This document shows, piece after piece, positions 43,174 to 54,420 of a stretch of DNA of 64,000 nt. The stretch is from Micromussa lordhowensis. Lineage: Eukaryota; Cnidaria; Anthozoa; Scleractinia; Lobophylliidae. The stretch covers positions 30,131,522 through 30,195,521 of the forward strand of contig OZ026596.1 in the NCBI GenBank assembly GCA_964020085.1, in the 5' to 3' direction. Made by a program: the position numbers and the translations under genes. The notes beneath the pieces are model-generated. The model was not told the origin of the DNA. It saw nothing but the letters and a program-made list of their open reading frames with translations, and made no database searches. The number at the start of each line of letters is the position of its first letter. The stretch's first letter is position 1.

Positions 43174-45621
43174 TTTAGTATACATGCTAGTGTCCGTTAC
43201 CATTAGATCGAATTAGAGCTAATTAAGACAAAAATGAAAGGGAGCGATGGGTGTCGACATAGTTGACAAAGATTGACAATGAAATAACGAGGTACTAAGC
43301 GAAAAAGGTATATTACAAAGATAAGGCGAATAGATGAACGTCTTTAACGTTACATTTCCCACAATAAATTTACATGTGCTGTTTAAAATGGCAGCTACAC
43401 GGTTAGCGTGACTACAAGCATGCCAATATCCAGCGTGACTCGCTCGCAATCAATATGCAGAAGTGATAAAAATTGACAATCAGAGAAAGCGCTGACCAGT
43501 TAGTGAGAGCTTTATCTTGACGATAAGATTTATCAAAACAATATTAAATAAACAGGATGTCGTAGCTAGAAACGTGAGTAAAGTTTCGCGGGACATATTA
43601 AAAGAATACTGTCTGTTATTATAAAGAAGTGACTACAGGCTTTCCACACCTTTTTTCCCGCTTTTTTCCTTAATTCGCGCGTGTCTCGTTTTGCCTTCTC
43701 TCCCGGCTTTATTCGGCCCGAGGGCCTTTAGTGTAGAAAGCGATTGTCTTTCAGAGACGAAAGTCACGTTTTTAGCTTAAGTTCCGTGTCAGTCTAACAA
43801 TCCAATACAAGGCTCAACTGAGATTTTTTATAAAATTTACATAGCTTTTTTATGAACTAGTTACATCAGTTCAAACCAAAAAAACAAAGGTAGCATATTC
43901 ACTAAAAGCAATTATTAAGTCGATATTTAATATTCAAATTGTCCTGAATTTCGCTTTTGTGAATCATTCTTCCATGAGCTAAGACAATTAATTCATTACT
44001 CTCTTTAAGGGGGCCAAAAAAATTAGCAAATTAGCTTCTTTTTCATTATCCTGAGTAAACAATGTTATCTTTTAGCCCAGAGGAAGCTATCGATGCACCT
44101 GTTCTATGGTACATGCATGAGATTCAATGCTGGATCGATCGAACCTTTCAAGATTTTGTTCTCGGCTTCTAGTTATGAATATCAGCTTAAACGTCCTTAT
44201 GTCTTTGAGTCCGACTGATTTTCAGTTTTTCGGAAGTGTAGTTCTTTCTCCTGATAAAGGGCAGGAGGAGAAGGGAACCCTGTTAGAAAACAGGGGAAAT
44301 CAGGAACTGTATTAATTTTACAGAACATGGGAGACAATAATAAGTTGGGACATAAACAGATTTGTGCCTCAGTAGTTTTTTTTTTCCATTTGAATTGAAG
44401 AATATTTCTTTTTCATGCCTTTGTTGAGTGGTAGTTCTTAACTATTATCATATTTTGTGTTGTGTTGGTTTCGTGCAATCATCCATGGTTGTCTTTAAGT
44501 CAGCTCACACATATTTTAGTTCCTTGTACTTAGCTTTGTTCTTCGTTTTTTCATGATTCTTTAATTAGCGTTTAACAACTGCTCCGATACGATGGATGTT
44601 TCGGTCGTCTTGCTGACCTTAGTTGAAGTGTAACATTTTCCTCTTGAAATTGCAGTTAAGCTAAACACATTAAAACTATCATTAAAAATGCTTCTTAAAA
44701 GCTCTCCTTTAAATATATAAATACCTGTTTGAAATGCTGAATGGAAGCTAGGCCATCTTTTGTAAACTCTAACACAGTATGCGAGGAACACGGATTCAAA
44801 TGTACTTTTTAGAACTGTGTTCGCAGGTGAACAGGAAGACACTTAAAATTTCGTTATTTGCAATAGTACCTGCTAGGGCTGTCCAAATTATGCTGAACTG
44901 AACGGTTTAGCCTCTCGTGTTACGCGTGCACGTAGCCACAGGTCGTGAGAAATTCCACGTTTAAATCAAAGACTATATTCATAAGTAGAAAAGTTTCTAA
45001 GAGTTTTATCACTTGTAAAATCTATTAAATTTTAATCATAAGAGATATTGGAGGGGGCGGGCATCACAAGTGATAAAAATATTCTAATTTCTCTCATTCT
45101 TAAACGATTTACATTACTATTTCACATGTAAATTGTCGTTAAAGTAAATGGAACACATATGCCATGTTTGTGGTCAATGTCACATTTCACCATAGGAGGG
45201 TGATATGATTCCCAAAAATAACCAAAATCTAAATTCTCCTGACAACAACAATACATTCTCAAACAGATGGGTGGTGAGAATTAATTGACAAATGATCAAC
45301 TACATACAGTGAAGGTCTGAAAGTAACGAATTACTGTAGGATACAGAAGTCTTTTCCTATTGGTCCAGTGTAATGCAAACCCTTGGTAGCTAAAAATAGC
45401 TAAAAACGTTCTCCATGTATGTGACATTATTTCGAGAAAACGTTCAGCAGTTTGGAGACCAAAGATGACAGAAAGTGTTGTAAACAGTTCTCATCAGAGC
45501 AGAATAATCGATGAATTGTTCTTGGTGTCTATTGCTTTAGCTTTCAACTAATTAAAGTCGATTTTCACTTAAGGTCGCTACTTTACAGTAAGGTCGTTAC
45601 ACTCTTTTTGATAAGAATAAT
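42996..45621. other. Likely PRRT-like intron, no recognised feature
   Basis: AT-rich. Several short frames (for example 44561-44842 minus) lack motifs or splice support. Nothing recognised. Confidence 0.4.
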
Positions 45622-45762
45622 ATATTGTTTTTCGATTCCGGCCCAGGCTGAATATTCCTATTTTTCTGCCGATTTTAGGCTGAAAATATTCTTGTGAATA
45701 TTCTTAGATTATAGCGTATCATATTTCTATTTTAAAATTAACTTTGATGGTGTGGAAGAAAT
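45622..45762. repeat. Dispersed repeat, copy 2 (inverted)
   Basis: The reverse complement of this segment matches 7474-7612 over its length, including AATATTTTCAGCCTAAAATC and the ACCATC and GCTATAA blocks. Confidence 0.7.
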
Positions 45763-46286
45763 TTTAGAGCCATACTTCTCGCAGAAATGCAATTCACATC
45801 GAGCATGCATACGGCTAGTGCTGTTGCTGTTGCTTCTTGGCTAATTGTGCCCGTTTAGAGCTGGAAAGGAAGAACTTTGTATGATTTAGTTAATAACACG
45901 TAATTGTATTGTATTTACAAATTTTTATGACAAAAAAATTATATTCTTTTAAAAATTGTAACCTCGGGTTTATTCTTAAAATGTTCTTGAAATTTCGAAA
46001 ATTTGAGCCTCGATATTCCTTACAAAAAAAACATATTTTGAGCTTGGCTAATTAAGAACAAACAAGTCGAAAACTATTGCAGCGGTTTCTTTTGAACAAC
46101 TAGTATTTACATTCGTAGGGAACAGTGCTTTTCTCGTAAAAGGTCTATTTCCTGATAATATAGCGCTGACTCTTCCAGACTCATTACTAAACGGAAGCCG
46201 GAAATTGGATGTCGGAGTTAATGGACTTTTGATGGTTAGTCTAGCAATATTCCAGAAAAATGGCTTTTCCGGTTGAGTTTCCGAGG

Positions 46287-46351
46287 CCAACCTCATTCCC
46301 AGGGCTTTTCCCTTTATGAAATTGGGAGGAAAAGCCCTGGGAACGAGGTTG
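46287..46351. mobile_element. 65-bp mini-element with 9-bp TSD
   Basis: The arms CAACCTCATTCCCAGGGCTT and AAGCCCTGGGAACGAGGTTG nearly fill the element as a hairpin. It is flanked by a perfect 9-bp duplication, tttccgagg (46278-46286 and 46352-46360). Confidence 0.85.
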
Positions 46352-46429
46352 TTTCCGAGGCATACTCAATTTGGCATACTATTTGTTGTTTTTCTTTTGC
46401 TATTGGGCCGTTTTATTCCCAGTCACCGG

Positions 46430-46860
46430 GCGGCGGGGCAAACCGGAGGGTACTCCCTATAATAGACTATAGGGCGAAGCTCTGCCCGTAAGGGCTACCT
46501 TCTTTTAGGCTGGAGGTATACAATAGGGCGGGGATTCCACGAGCTGGCCCAAGTTATTCAAAAAGGTGAATACCGCTATCCACCGGAGAAATCACTATCC
46601 AGTGGATAGCATGGACCTGAAGTATGGAAACAGGAAACTGCTAGGCACCTAGGTATTTTAAAGGCCCTTCCAAAATATTGAGAGTAACTGCACCTAACGG
46701 CTAAGTGATCTAAGTTTTTTAAGTACACACTCAGTCCAAAGTTATAGAAAGGGGATGTGGTGTGTCTTTCGTCGGTATGTGAAAGGGGTAACATTTTCTA
46801 TGGATGGCATTTTCTATGGGTTGTCTTTTCTATAACAAAATGCTGTATTCAGTGCATACC
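46430..46860. repeat. Repeat-derived region (transposon remnants)
   Basis: Contains GGAGGGTACTCCCTATA near 46445, a small palindrome CTATCCACCGG...CCAGTGGATAG (about 46577-46610), and a stretch with GTGTGTCTTTCGTCGGTATG and two ATTTTCTATGG words (46750-46830). These look like fragments of abundant interspersed repeats. I cannot set element limits. Confidence 0.45.
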
Positions 46861-48166
46861 CAAGGCACCTTTCTCGAAAGTCCTGATAGTTAGCGGTCCC
46901 GAAACGTTGTTTTTGTTTACCGTGTTTACATTCAAGATCGAGATATTTTTAAAATTCAAACAAAAACGTCAGGAAACGAAACAGAATGGACTGGTTTTGA
47001 GTTACACCCGCGCTGCTATGTCTTAGATCTAGATTTTTGGTTTCGTTATAAAGTTACCAGGACTTAAGAAAAACGGGTCCTTAGGGCGTGGCCTCCCTGT
47101 TAAACCTTGGTTGGGAAACCCCCTTACCCCGTTCCCTATGAAGGGAACCGATTTTATGCCGGGGCAAAATAATCGCTGGAAAGAACCCCGACTGCTTTGG
47201 CATCCGGTTAGTAATATCTCACGGAAACGTTTAGCTGTCATCAATTGAATATCAACGATTACTGTCCGCCCGTGAAAACGTGTACTAAAAGTCACGTAAT
47301 AGAATCAATGTGATCCCCTGCCATTTATAGAATATTGTCAGCGTCAAAACATTTGCAAAACTAAACAACAGCAAGTGACATGACATCAAAATGATATTTT
47401 GGCGTTAGCTGCTTACGTTCTCAACGCTCCTAAGCCCTTTGCATAAGAAGAATCAGAAATATTTCAAAACTCTGCACGAGATTTCTTAAGCCGATATTGT
47501 GTGGGTAAATACACACTATCAACTACGCTGGTTGGTGTCAGTCACGCAAAAGGCTCGGAAGGGTATTAAAATGATTTTTAGCCCTTCGATTCATGGCTGT
47601 ACCTAAAGGCTATAGGCTGAACAGCGTAAAAGATTAAAACAACCTACAACTGGGGCTAGCTTAAGGCTAAAACTAACTGAACACAAAGACACTATCGGTG
47701 TCTGACAGAAACTACAAACAATATTATTGCTGTAAAATTCAATTTAACCGCACCAAGAGAAAACAATACAATACACAATAATCAACATTAGAATATAGTT
47801 CTCAAGTTAAGTGGGGTTTACTATTTGACAGTACAAATTGATTTATTATATTATTGTCTTCTTTGTTGACTTCATTGGCTTTCGTGGAGTAATTATTATA
47901 TGTACTGAGAATGTAAAGAACGGCTTGTCTTAGAAAACGTGATAACCGTTATCATTGAAATGAAAAGCATTTCCGTCTAGTACAGACTGTTATATTTTTA
48001 ATTCACCGCCTCTCTCGGGGGTCGACTAGAATTTGTTCGGCAAAACGGCGAAAACGACTTTAACATCAGAACCCAAAAACAGCCCAGATGATCATAAGCA
48101 CTGCGCACAAAATTTAAGTACACATAACGGCTTTGAACAGTAATAGATAAAGCGAAAAACACTTAC
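46861..48166. other. No recognised feature
   Basis: AT-rich sequence with no supported ORF, RNA gene or clear repeat. Probably within the PRRT-like first intron if the exon at 48167-48266 belongs to that gene. Confidence 0.4.
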
Positions 48167-48266
48167 CTCTGTTTTCTTTTCGTATCAGAATTCAAGCTTC
48201 ACCGCCCCATTCGCCAAAGGAAACAATCTGACGAAATCTTTAAGTTGCAATGATCGAAAACTGACC
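48167..48266 (-). other. Candidate non-coding internal exon (PRRT-like 5' UTR)
   Basis: On the minus strand a 100-nt segment is bounded by an acceptor TATTTCTTTGTTACAG and a strong donor (CAGAG|GTAAGTG). Its frames do not continue into the PRRT-like exon as an obvious N-terminus. It lies 5.7 kb upstream of that exon's acceptor in the right orientation, so it fits a 5'-UTR exon. Transcript evidence is absent. Confidence 0.4.
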
Positions 48267-48802
48267 CTGTAACAAAGAAATAGTAGAGAAATACATTCAG
48301 TTATTTATTGATCGACGTAAAGCTCTTAAATGCTACACTGAACATTTTTTGCCGTGATTATAACTGCCCTAAATTTGATTAGATTCCAGGCAGTGAACGG
48401 TAGTTGACGGTTACCTGAAATACACTGTAACCTCCGCCAAGACGTTTCGCGAAATGTGTGGCGCGACAATCGAATCATGCATGAAGCGTGATCATTATAG
48501 CGATTTACATGAAATCGAGTTCGGTATTGCCGGTATTGATACCATGAAGACACCTGTAAAAAGGCAATCTGTTTTGATTTCTACAGCTTCTATGACCAAT
48601 ATCAATTTCTAAGGGCAATATCCTGGTCTGTAGAATAAGCCATTTTGCGGGGTCCTGTGACAATAAATTAGCATTAGCCACATTAGCTACGATAACTGCA
48701 GAAATTCTCGCGCGCTCATTGGCTAAGTTTCCCTGTCAATAAGCGGACAGACACATGAATTTATAATTTACGCGATGTGTCAACGAAAGACAGCGGAAAA
48801 TT

Positions 48803-48971
48803 TGACAGTTTGTCATGGGTCTGTCCTGTTATTGACAATGAATTTCGTCATAACATTGTCAAAGTAGTCGACGCATCCACTCAGCTATCGCCTCGAGGAT
48901 CTACAGCTACTTTGACAATGTTATGATGAAATTCATGATCAATAACAGGACAGACGCGTGAAAAACTGACG
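48803..48971. repeat. Palindromic MITE
   Basis: The arms share CTGTCCTGTTATTGA and CATAACATTGTCAAAGTAG in inverted orientation around a centre near 48887. No ORF. Confidence 0.8.
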
Positions 48972-48973
48972 TC

Positions 48974-49147
48974 AATAGACCATTTCCGAGTTACCTAAAG
49001 CCTCTCTTTCAAAGCGAGGCCTGGTGCACAACCATTCATATGATTTTATATAATTTGCATGTGAATGAAATCTCATTTTCATACGAAAGGATGAGCACCA
49101 AGACTCGCTTTGAGAAAGGGGCTACAGGTAATTCGGAATGGCCCATT
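48974..49147. mobile_element. MITE with TAGACCATTTCCGAGTTACC ends
   Basis: The left end TAGACCATTTCCGAGTTACC and the inverted right end (GGTAATTCGGAATGGCCCA) bound inner arms TTTCAAAGCGAG / CTCGCTTTGAGAA. A relative occupies about 63018-63440. Confidence 0.75.
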
Positions 49148-49228
49148 TGTTAAGCCTACACTTGCAATATACGATGAGGGGGGATGGGTGGGGAGTTTGT
49201 CCAGTGTCGCCAGACCGATGTTCTCCAC

Positions 49229-49380
49229 AATAGACCAATTTCGATGTATTAAAATTCAGCCCAAACCAATAGACCTCAGCACAAGGCTCCGGGGAATAAC
49301 TACAGAGTTTGTGGGATTTATTCCCTAGAGCCTCGTCTATTGTTTTAAGCTGAATTTTAATATATCGAAATTGGTCTATT
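49229..49380. mobile_element. MITE, AATAGACCAATTTCGATATA family, copy 1
   Basis: 152 bp. The ends AATAGACCAATTTCGATGTA and TATATCGAAATTGGTCTATT are inverted. The interior has GAGGCTC and AACTACAGAGTTTGTGGGAT. A second copy, in opposite internal orientation, is at 52773-52932. Confidence 0.85.
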
Positions 49381-51526
49381 AATATCGTTACTACTTTCTA
49401 GAGAATGCATCATTGATTAAGACCGTTTTTGTCTGATTCAAGTCCGTTTTCCACTGCAGATCTTTTTATATATTCTTCTCACTTAAAACAAAAGCAACAT
49501 CAAAAATTAATGTGCCATGGATCCGAGACTCTGGGAGAATTTCGGTTGAACAGTCTAACAGGTGTTCTTGAGCGAGACAGAAAACGGAAACATCTTTCAT
49601 GGGATCAGAGTGACATTTCGTTTCATTTTCCTGTCAGATATGGCCACTTGGACAGCGTTTAATCATATAAGCAAAGATCATGCTTGTGAAATTGTGGCAA
49701 AATGTCTTGGAAACGCATAATACAATGGCATTGTTCAAAGCTAGCCAACCATAGAGGCACTGGGAACGATGGCTGGCTCGCCCTGAGGTTGTATGATCGG
49801 CAATGCTTTGTGTAAGTATCTGAGTTGGCAACAGTTAATTCAGAATTTTCTTTACATCCGGTCGTGAGAATTTTCTTTAAAATTTTATACAAAGCCACTC
49901 TTACAAATTTGATATTAAATCTAAGCATCTACTTCATTTTCAACGGAATGGAGAGTTCGCGACAAAGTAACAAGCTTGTGAATATACACCGGGGGTGTAT
50001 GTTCACAATTAAAATTATTCACATTTAAAATGATCCTAAACAGGAACACATATATGATAAAGCCCTAAGCGATCCCTAAATTAAACCCTATTTTATGATG
50101 CTTTGGCTACATACCGTGCACGTTAATTATAGGAACCCGTCTTCTCTTTGAATATCTTCTCTCGAATATCTTTCCCTACTTCACTGGCGATTTATTTTTC
50201 TGCCTGTTCGTGAATCCTATCTATCTAGTTAAGACTGACGCAAACGAAGCTATCGATTGATAATTTACAACACCCCCGCCACCCACAAAATTGATGAGGA
50301 TTATTTCAAGACCTGACGCTGGAGAATTCCCGATCACGTAAACCCTAAAGATAGTCAAAAATTGAAACACCTGACGTCACGAACAAAGTCAAACAAAAAC
50401 ATTGTTTATCGTTAGCAATAAATCGTCAAATCAGTATCTCAATTCTCAATTGCTGGAACACACGCCAAAAAATATCTTAACGTTCTTTTTTAACCCATTT
50501 CATTAAACTTGCTCTGTTTCTTGTATCTGAGTTGTTACGTCCTCTGGCCGGACAACCTTTTTTGATGGTACTCATTGATTATAGGACAAATATTTGTTTA
50601 GCATTGTTACATGCATGTTTACTTGAGCTACTATGAGATTAAATGGTTTGCGCGTGCGCGAAGAGGTGATGAGTGTTTTGTGCAACGTGATGTGATCAAT
50701 ATTAAATGCGAGATATTTTGGACACCGATGTGACCACCAAGACAGCATTTAATCACATAATACAGGATCATGCTTGGAAAATTATGAAAAATGCCTTGGA
50801 TACGCACCTTATGTAACAGTAATGGCATTGTTCAAAAAATAGCCAACCGAGAGAGCCACTCTGAACAAAGCTTGGCGCGCCCTGCTAAACCGCTAGAAGT
50901 TACGTGGCAAAGCACTGCCGTCACGTTGAAGTAGGTTTTCACTTTAGTGATTTACCTGAATGTTTTTATCCTGGATTTCTGTATATGTCACGTGCTCAGT
51001 AAGAAATTCCGTAAACTAGTCTTTTCTTTTACTTCATTTTCAACGGAATGGAGAGTTCGTGACAAAGTACTGAGCTTATGAATCCACACCGTACAGATAT
51101 TACATTTAAAATGATCCTAAATAGGAACAAATTTGTGATGATAAATTTATAGCACTAAGAGATGCCTAAATTAAACACTATTTTATGATGTTTTGGCTAC
51201 ATACCACGTTAATTATCGGAACTCATCTTTTCTTTGAATATCTTCTCTCGAATATCTTTCTTTACTTCGCTTGTGATTTTTGCTGTTCGTGAATCTTATC
51301 TATTTAGTTAAGACTGACGCAAACAAACTATCGATTGATAATCTAGGACTTCTACAACACCCCCGCCACCCACAAAACTGGTGAGGTTTATTTTAAGACG
51401 TGACGCTGGAGAATTCCCGATCACATAAACCTTAAAGATACAGTAGTCAGAAATAGAAACATCTGACGTCACGAACAAAAGTGAAACAAAATCATTATTT
51501 ATCATTAGCAACAAATTGTCAACTCA

Positions 51527-52262
51527 GACTAGGTTTACACTAGAGGAAATTGTTCCGGTTTCGTGACTAATCCGGAATGTTTTTGCCGTTTACACACAAG
51601 TGGACGAATCCGAAATAAAAATTCCCCGATTTGGTCACGTCTCCGGAGATTTTGAATCCGGAATATGAATTTAAAGTGGGAGCTTTGAATCCGAAAACTT
51701 TTGAATCCGGAGAGTTGTCTCGTGTAAACGATTTTCTCTCGAATCAGGATTTTTTTCGCCTGCAATCTTTAGAGTTTGCGGTAGAGCCAAAATGGCGGAT
51801 CCTAATCGCAGTCATATTGATGCCCATCGATGGCGGTCGCTGGCTGCCTCATTCTGTTACAGTTTCAGGCAATCTTCAGGTAATGCAATATTCCTCAGAA
51901 TTGAAACCAAAATTGTCGACGCAAACAATGTTGATGCCCTCATTGACACTTAATCGGAGATGACGATGCATGGCACGATCGAGAACCTGGACGATTCTGG
52001 ATAAGACCCGACCAAATGATTACATGATTGACAGCAACGTGTTCGACGAGTGGAAAGAAAACTTCAGCCTCTCCCAACCTACCTCTAACTTTTCTTTTTT
52101 GGCGGCATTGCATTCTTTGTCGAGTCAACAAACAGCTTGTTAACCATTTCATCATGAATGTTCCCGGAATTGTCTTCGTGTGTAAACGGTTAGAAAACCG
52201 AATATCTTTTCAGTGTTAACGCCAATGAATCCGGAAAAATCTCCTCTAGTGTAAACCTAGTC
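51527..52262. mobile_element. 736-bp non-autonomous DNA element with TCA TSD
   Basis: The ends GACTAGGTTTACACTAGAGG and CCTCTAGTGTAAACCTAGTC are exact inverses. It is flanked by TCA on each side (51524-51526, 52263-52265). The paralogous copies read through this point without the element (TCAGTATCT), which confirms the boundaries. ORFs inside are short and unrecognised. A 3-bp TSD suggests the PIF/Harbinger group. Confidence 0.88.
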
Positions 52263-52654
52263 TCAGTATCTGAATTCTCACTTGCTGGAACACAAAAAAA
52301 TATATCTTAAAGCTCGCTTTCAACGTATTTCATTAAACTTGCTCTGTTTCTTACATCTGAGTTTTTACGTCCTCCGGCCGGACATGCTCATTGATTGTAA
52401 AGACAAACATTTGTTTATCGTTGTTACATGCATGTTTACATATTTAACGTTGAACATGAGATAACATGGTTTATGCAGGCGTACGTGACTGAGAAGTGAA
52501 GAGTACTTTGAGCGACGCCATGTGATTAATATTAAATGCGAGATATTTTGATAAGACCGAACCATAAGACCACTACGACTCCGTTTAATCACATAAAACG
52601 ATCATGCTTGGAAAATTATGAAACAGGTCTTGGATACGCACCTTATACAAATAG

Positions 52655-53918
52655 TCCCCGTTGTGGCCAATCTTTGCATGGAGGAGATCGAAGAATCCTC
52701 AGTCAGTAATTGATCCGTTTCCACCAAAATTCGGTAAAGGTACGTTGACGATAGTTTTTGCATGACACATTAAATAGACCAATTTCGATATATTAAAATT
52801 CAGCCTAACACAATAGACCTCAGCACGAGGCTCTGGGGAATAAACCCCACAAACTCTGTAGTTATTCCACAGAGCCTCGTAATGAGGTCTATTGTTTTAG
52901 GCTGAATTTGAATATATCGAAATTGGTCTATTCAATTGACAAACATCTCGTTTACCATCGAAACCGAATGTAATGGCAAGATCTCATTTCTTGACACTCT
53001 GGTCTCCCGTAGAAATGGAGTCATCGTTGTTGATGTCAACAGAAAGCCCACTTATACAGACAGATACTTAGATTTTAATTCCTATCATGGCAGTCAACAC
53101 AAGGTCAGCACAGCGTCAAGTATTTTGCACAGAGCCCTTAAATCTACCCAATTCCTCCGAAGAAAAAAAGCGGGAACTTAATTATGTTCATGCAGCTCTC
53201 GAGTCCAACAGTTATCCATCTAAGTTTATCAAAAACATACAGGCTAAAAAAACCCGATCCTCAACAACAAATGTACCCCCAGAGGAACTTGTTGGAATGT
53301 TTTTCAAGATGGTTGAACCAACCGAGTCACGCAAGTGTTTCGCTTCTCTTCCCTACATCAAATGAGAAACTGAACCTTTGACACGTGTCCTCAATTTTAC
53401 CACTCTACAACAACAGTTCCCAGCTCCGAAATTCCGACCTTCGATTGAATCGCAGACCAACGTCGTGTATAAAATTCCCTGTACAAAGTGTTCGTGGTGT
53501 TATATTGGTGAAACCGGCAGAGCTTTCAATACCCGGAAAAAAAAAACACCAAAACTGCAGCCAAAGGTTCTAGAATTGTTAATCACGCCTGGTCCAACAA
53601 CCACGCCATTGATTTTGAAAACGCGTCAATTATTGATAAAGGCACTTTTAGAACCAGAAAAACATTGGAAGCGTGGCATACCAGAGTGTCACCTAACGCA
53701 GATAACAATTCTTGCCCGTTACCTGGGCAATACAACATTCTTTTTAACAAACATCCATAATTATTTACATTTTCATTGTTTCGCAATTCACGGTTTTTAT
53801 TCAAATTTTCTTATCGCTTCCTTATAATTGATTTCACCCGTCGAAGACTGCAGTTCGGGCAGTCGAAAGCTCGCAGTTTTTAATCTTTTTAGCCAGAGAT
53901 CGATTTTAAATTTCAAGT
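52655..53918 (+). pseudogene. Penelope-like element fragment (RT end plus GIY-YIG)
   Basis: It begins inside the RT (PVVANLCMEEIEES in frame near 52657), has the catalytic-type RYVDDSF, is interrupted by a MITE (52773-52932), then continues with ISFTIETECNGKISFLDTLV and NRKPTYTDRYLDFNSYH. After one or more frameshifts it ends in the GIY-YIG endonuclease region (VVYKIPCTKCSWCYIGETGR, AFNTR). Multiple frameshifts and the missing 5' part make it a fossil. Its edges are defined by comparison with the other two copies of the tandem unit. Confidence 0.85.
52773..52932. mobile_element. MITE, AATAGACCAATTTCGATATA family, copy 2
   Basis: 160 bp with inverted ends AATAGACCAATTTCGATATA / TATATCGAAATTGGTCTATT, inserted in the RT of the Penelope-like fragment just after the YVDD motif. 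Confidence 0.85.
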
Positions 53919-53997
53919 AATGGTATTGTTCAAAAATAGACAACCGAGAGAGGACTGGGAAAGACTAGGACTGAGGTTGTCTGATCAGCTTTACATT

Positions 53998-54070
53998 GGG
54001 GAGCTTAAACCAGGACGACGGCGGCAATGAGAACGCCACCAAACAAAAGTTTTAATGAACCAAAGCACTG
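53998..54070. mobile_element. Truncated AGGGAGTTTA-type element end
   Basis: GAGCTTAAACCAGGACGACG, then CCACCAAACAAAAGTTTTAA, parallels the left part of the element at 7743-8124. The rest is missing. Confidence 0.55.
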
Positions 54071-54420
54071 TTTATCGTTGACACTAAATTGTCAACTCAG
54101 TATCTGAATTGTCAATTGCTGGAACACACACAAAAAAATATCTAAAAGCTCGTCTTCAAAATCTATTGGCAACCCATTTCATTAAACCTGCCCTGTTGCT
54201 AATGTGTGAGTTTTGACGTCCTCCTGCCAGACAACCTTTTCTGACGGTGTTCGTTGATGTTAATTCAAATGTTTGTTTCTTATTGGTTCACTGTTTCATA
54301 GGCATGTTTACTTATATTAAGTTGAATACGAATACATGTTTCGCGTGAAGAAGTGATAAGTATTTTGTGCGACGTCAAGTATATAACATTAAAAGAGAGA
54401 TATTTTGGACACTCGGCGCC

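Larger units (their letters stand above)
49640..54420. repeat. Diverged tandem triplication with nested insertions
   Basis: Three copies of a roughly 1.09-kb unit in direct orientation. Anchor TTTAATCAYATAA...GATCATGCTTG occurs near 49660, 50749 and 52584; anchor GAGATATTTTG near 50710, 52540 and 54398; TTTCAACGGAATGGAGAG near 49936 and 51036. Copy 2 holds a 736-bp element (51527-52262). Copy 3 holds a Penelope-like fragment (52655-53918) and lacks about 0.6 kb of the middle, where a MITE fragment (53998-54070) sits. No coding role is evident for the unit. Confidence 0.85.
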
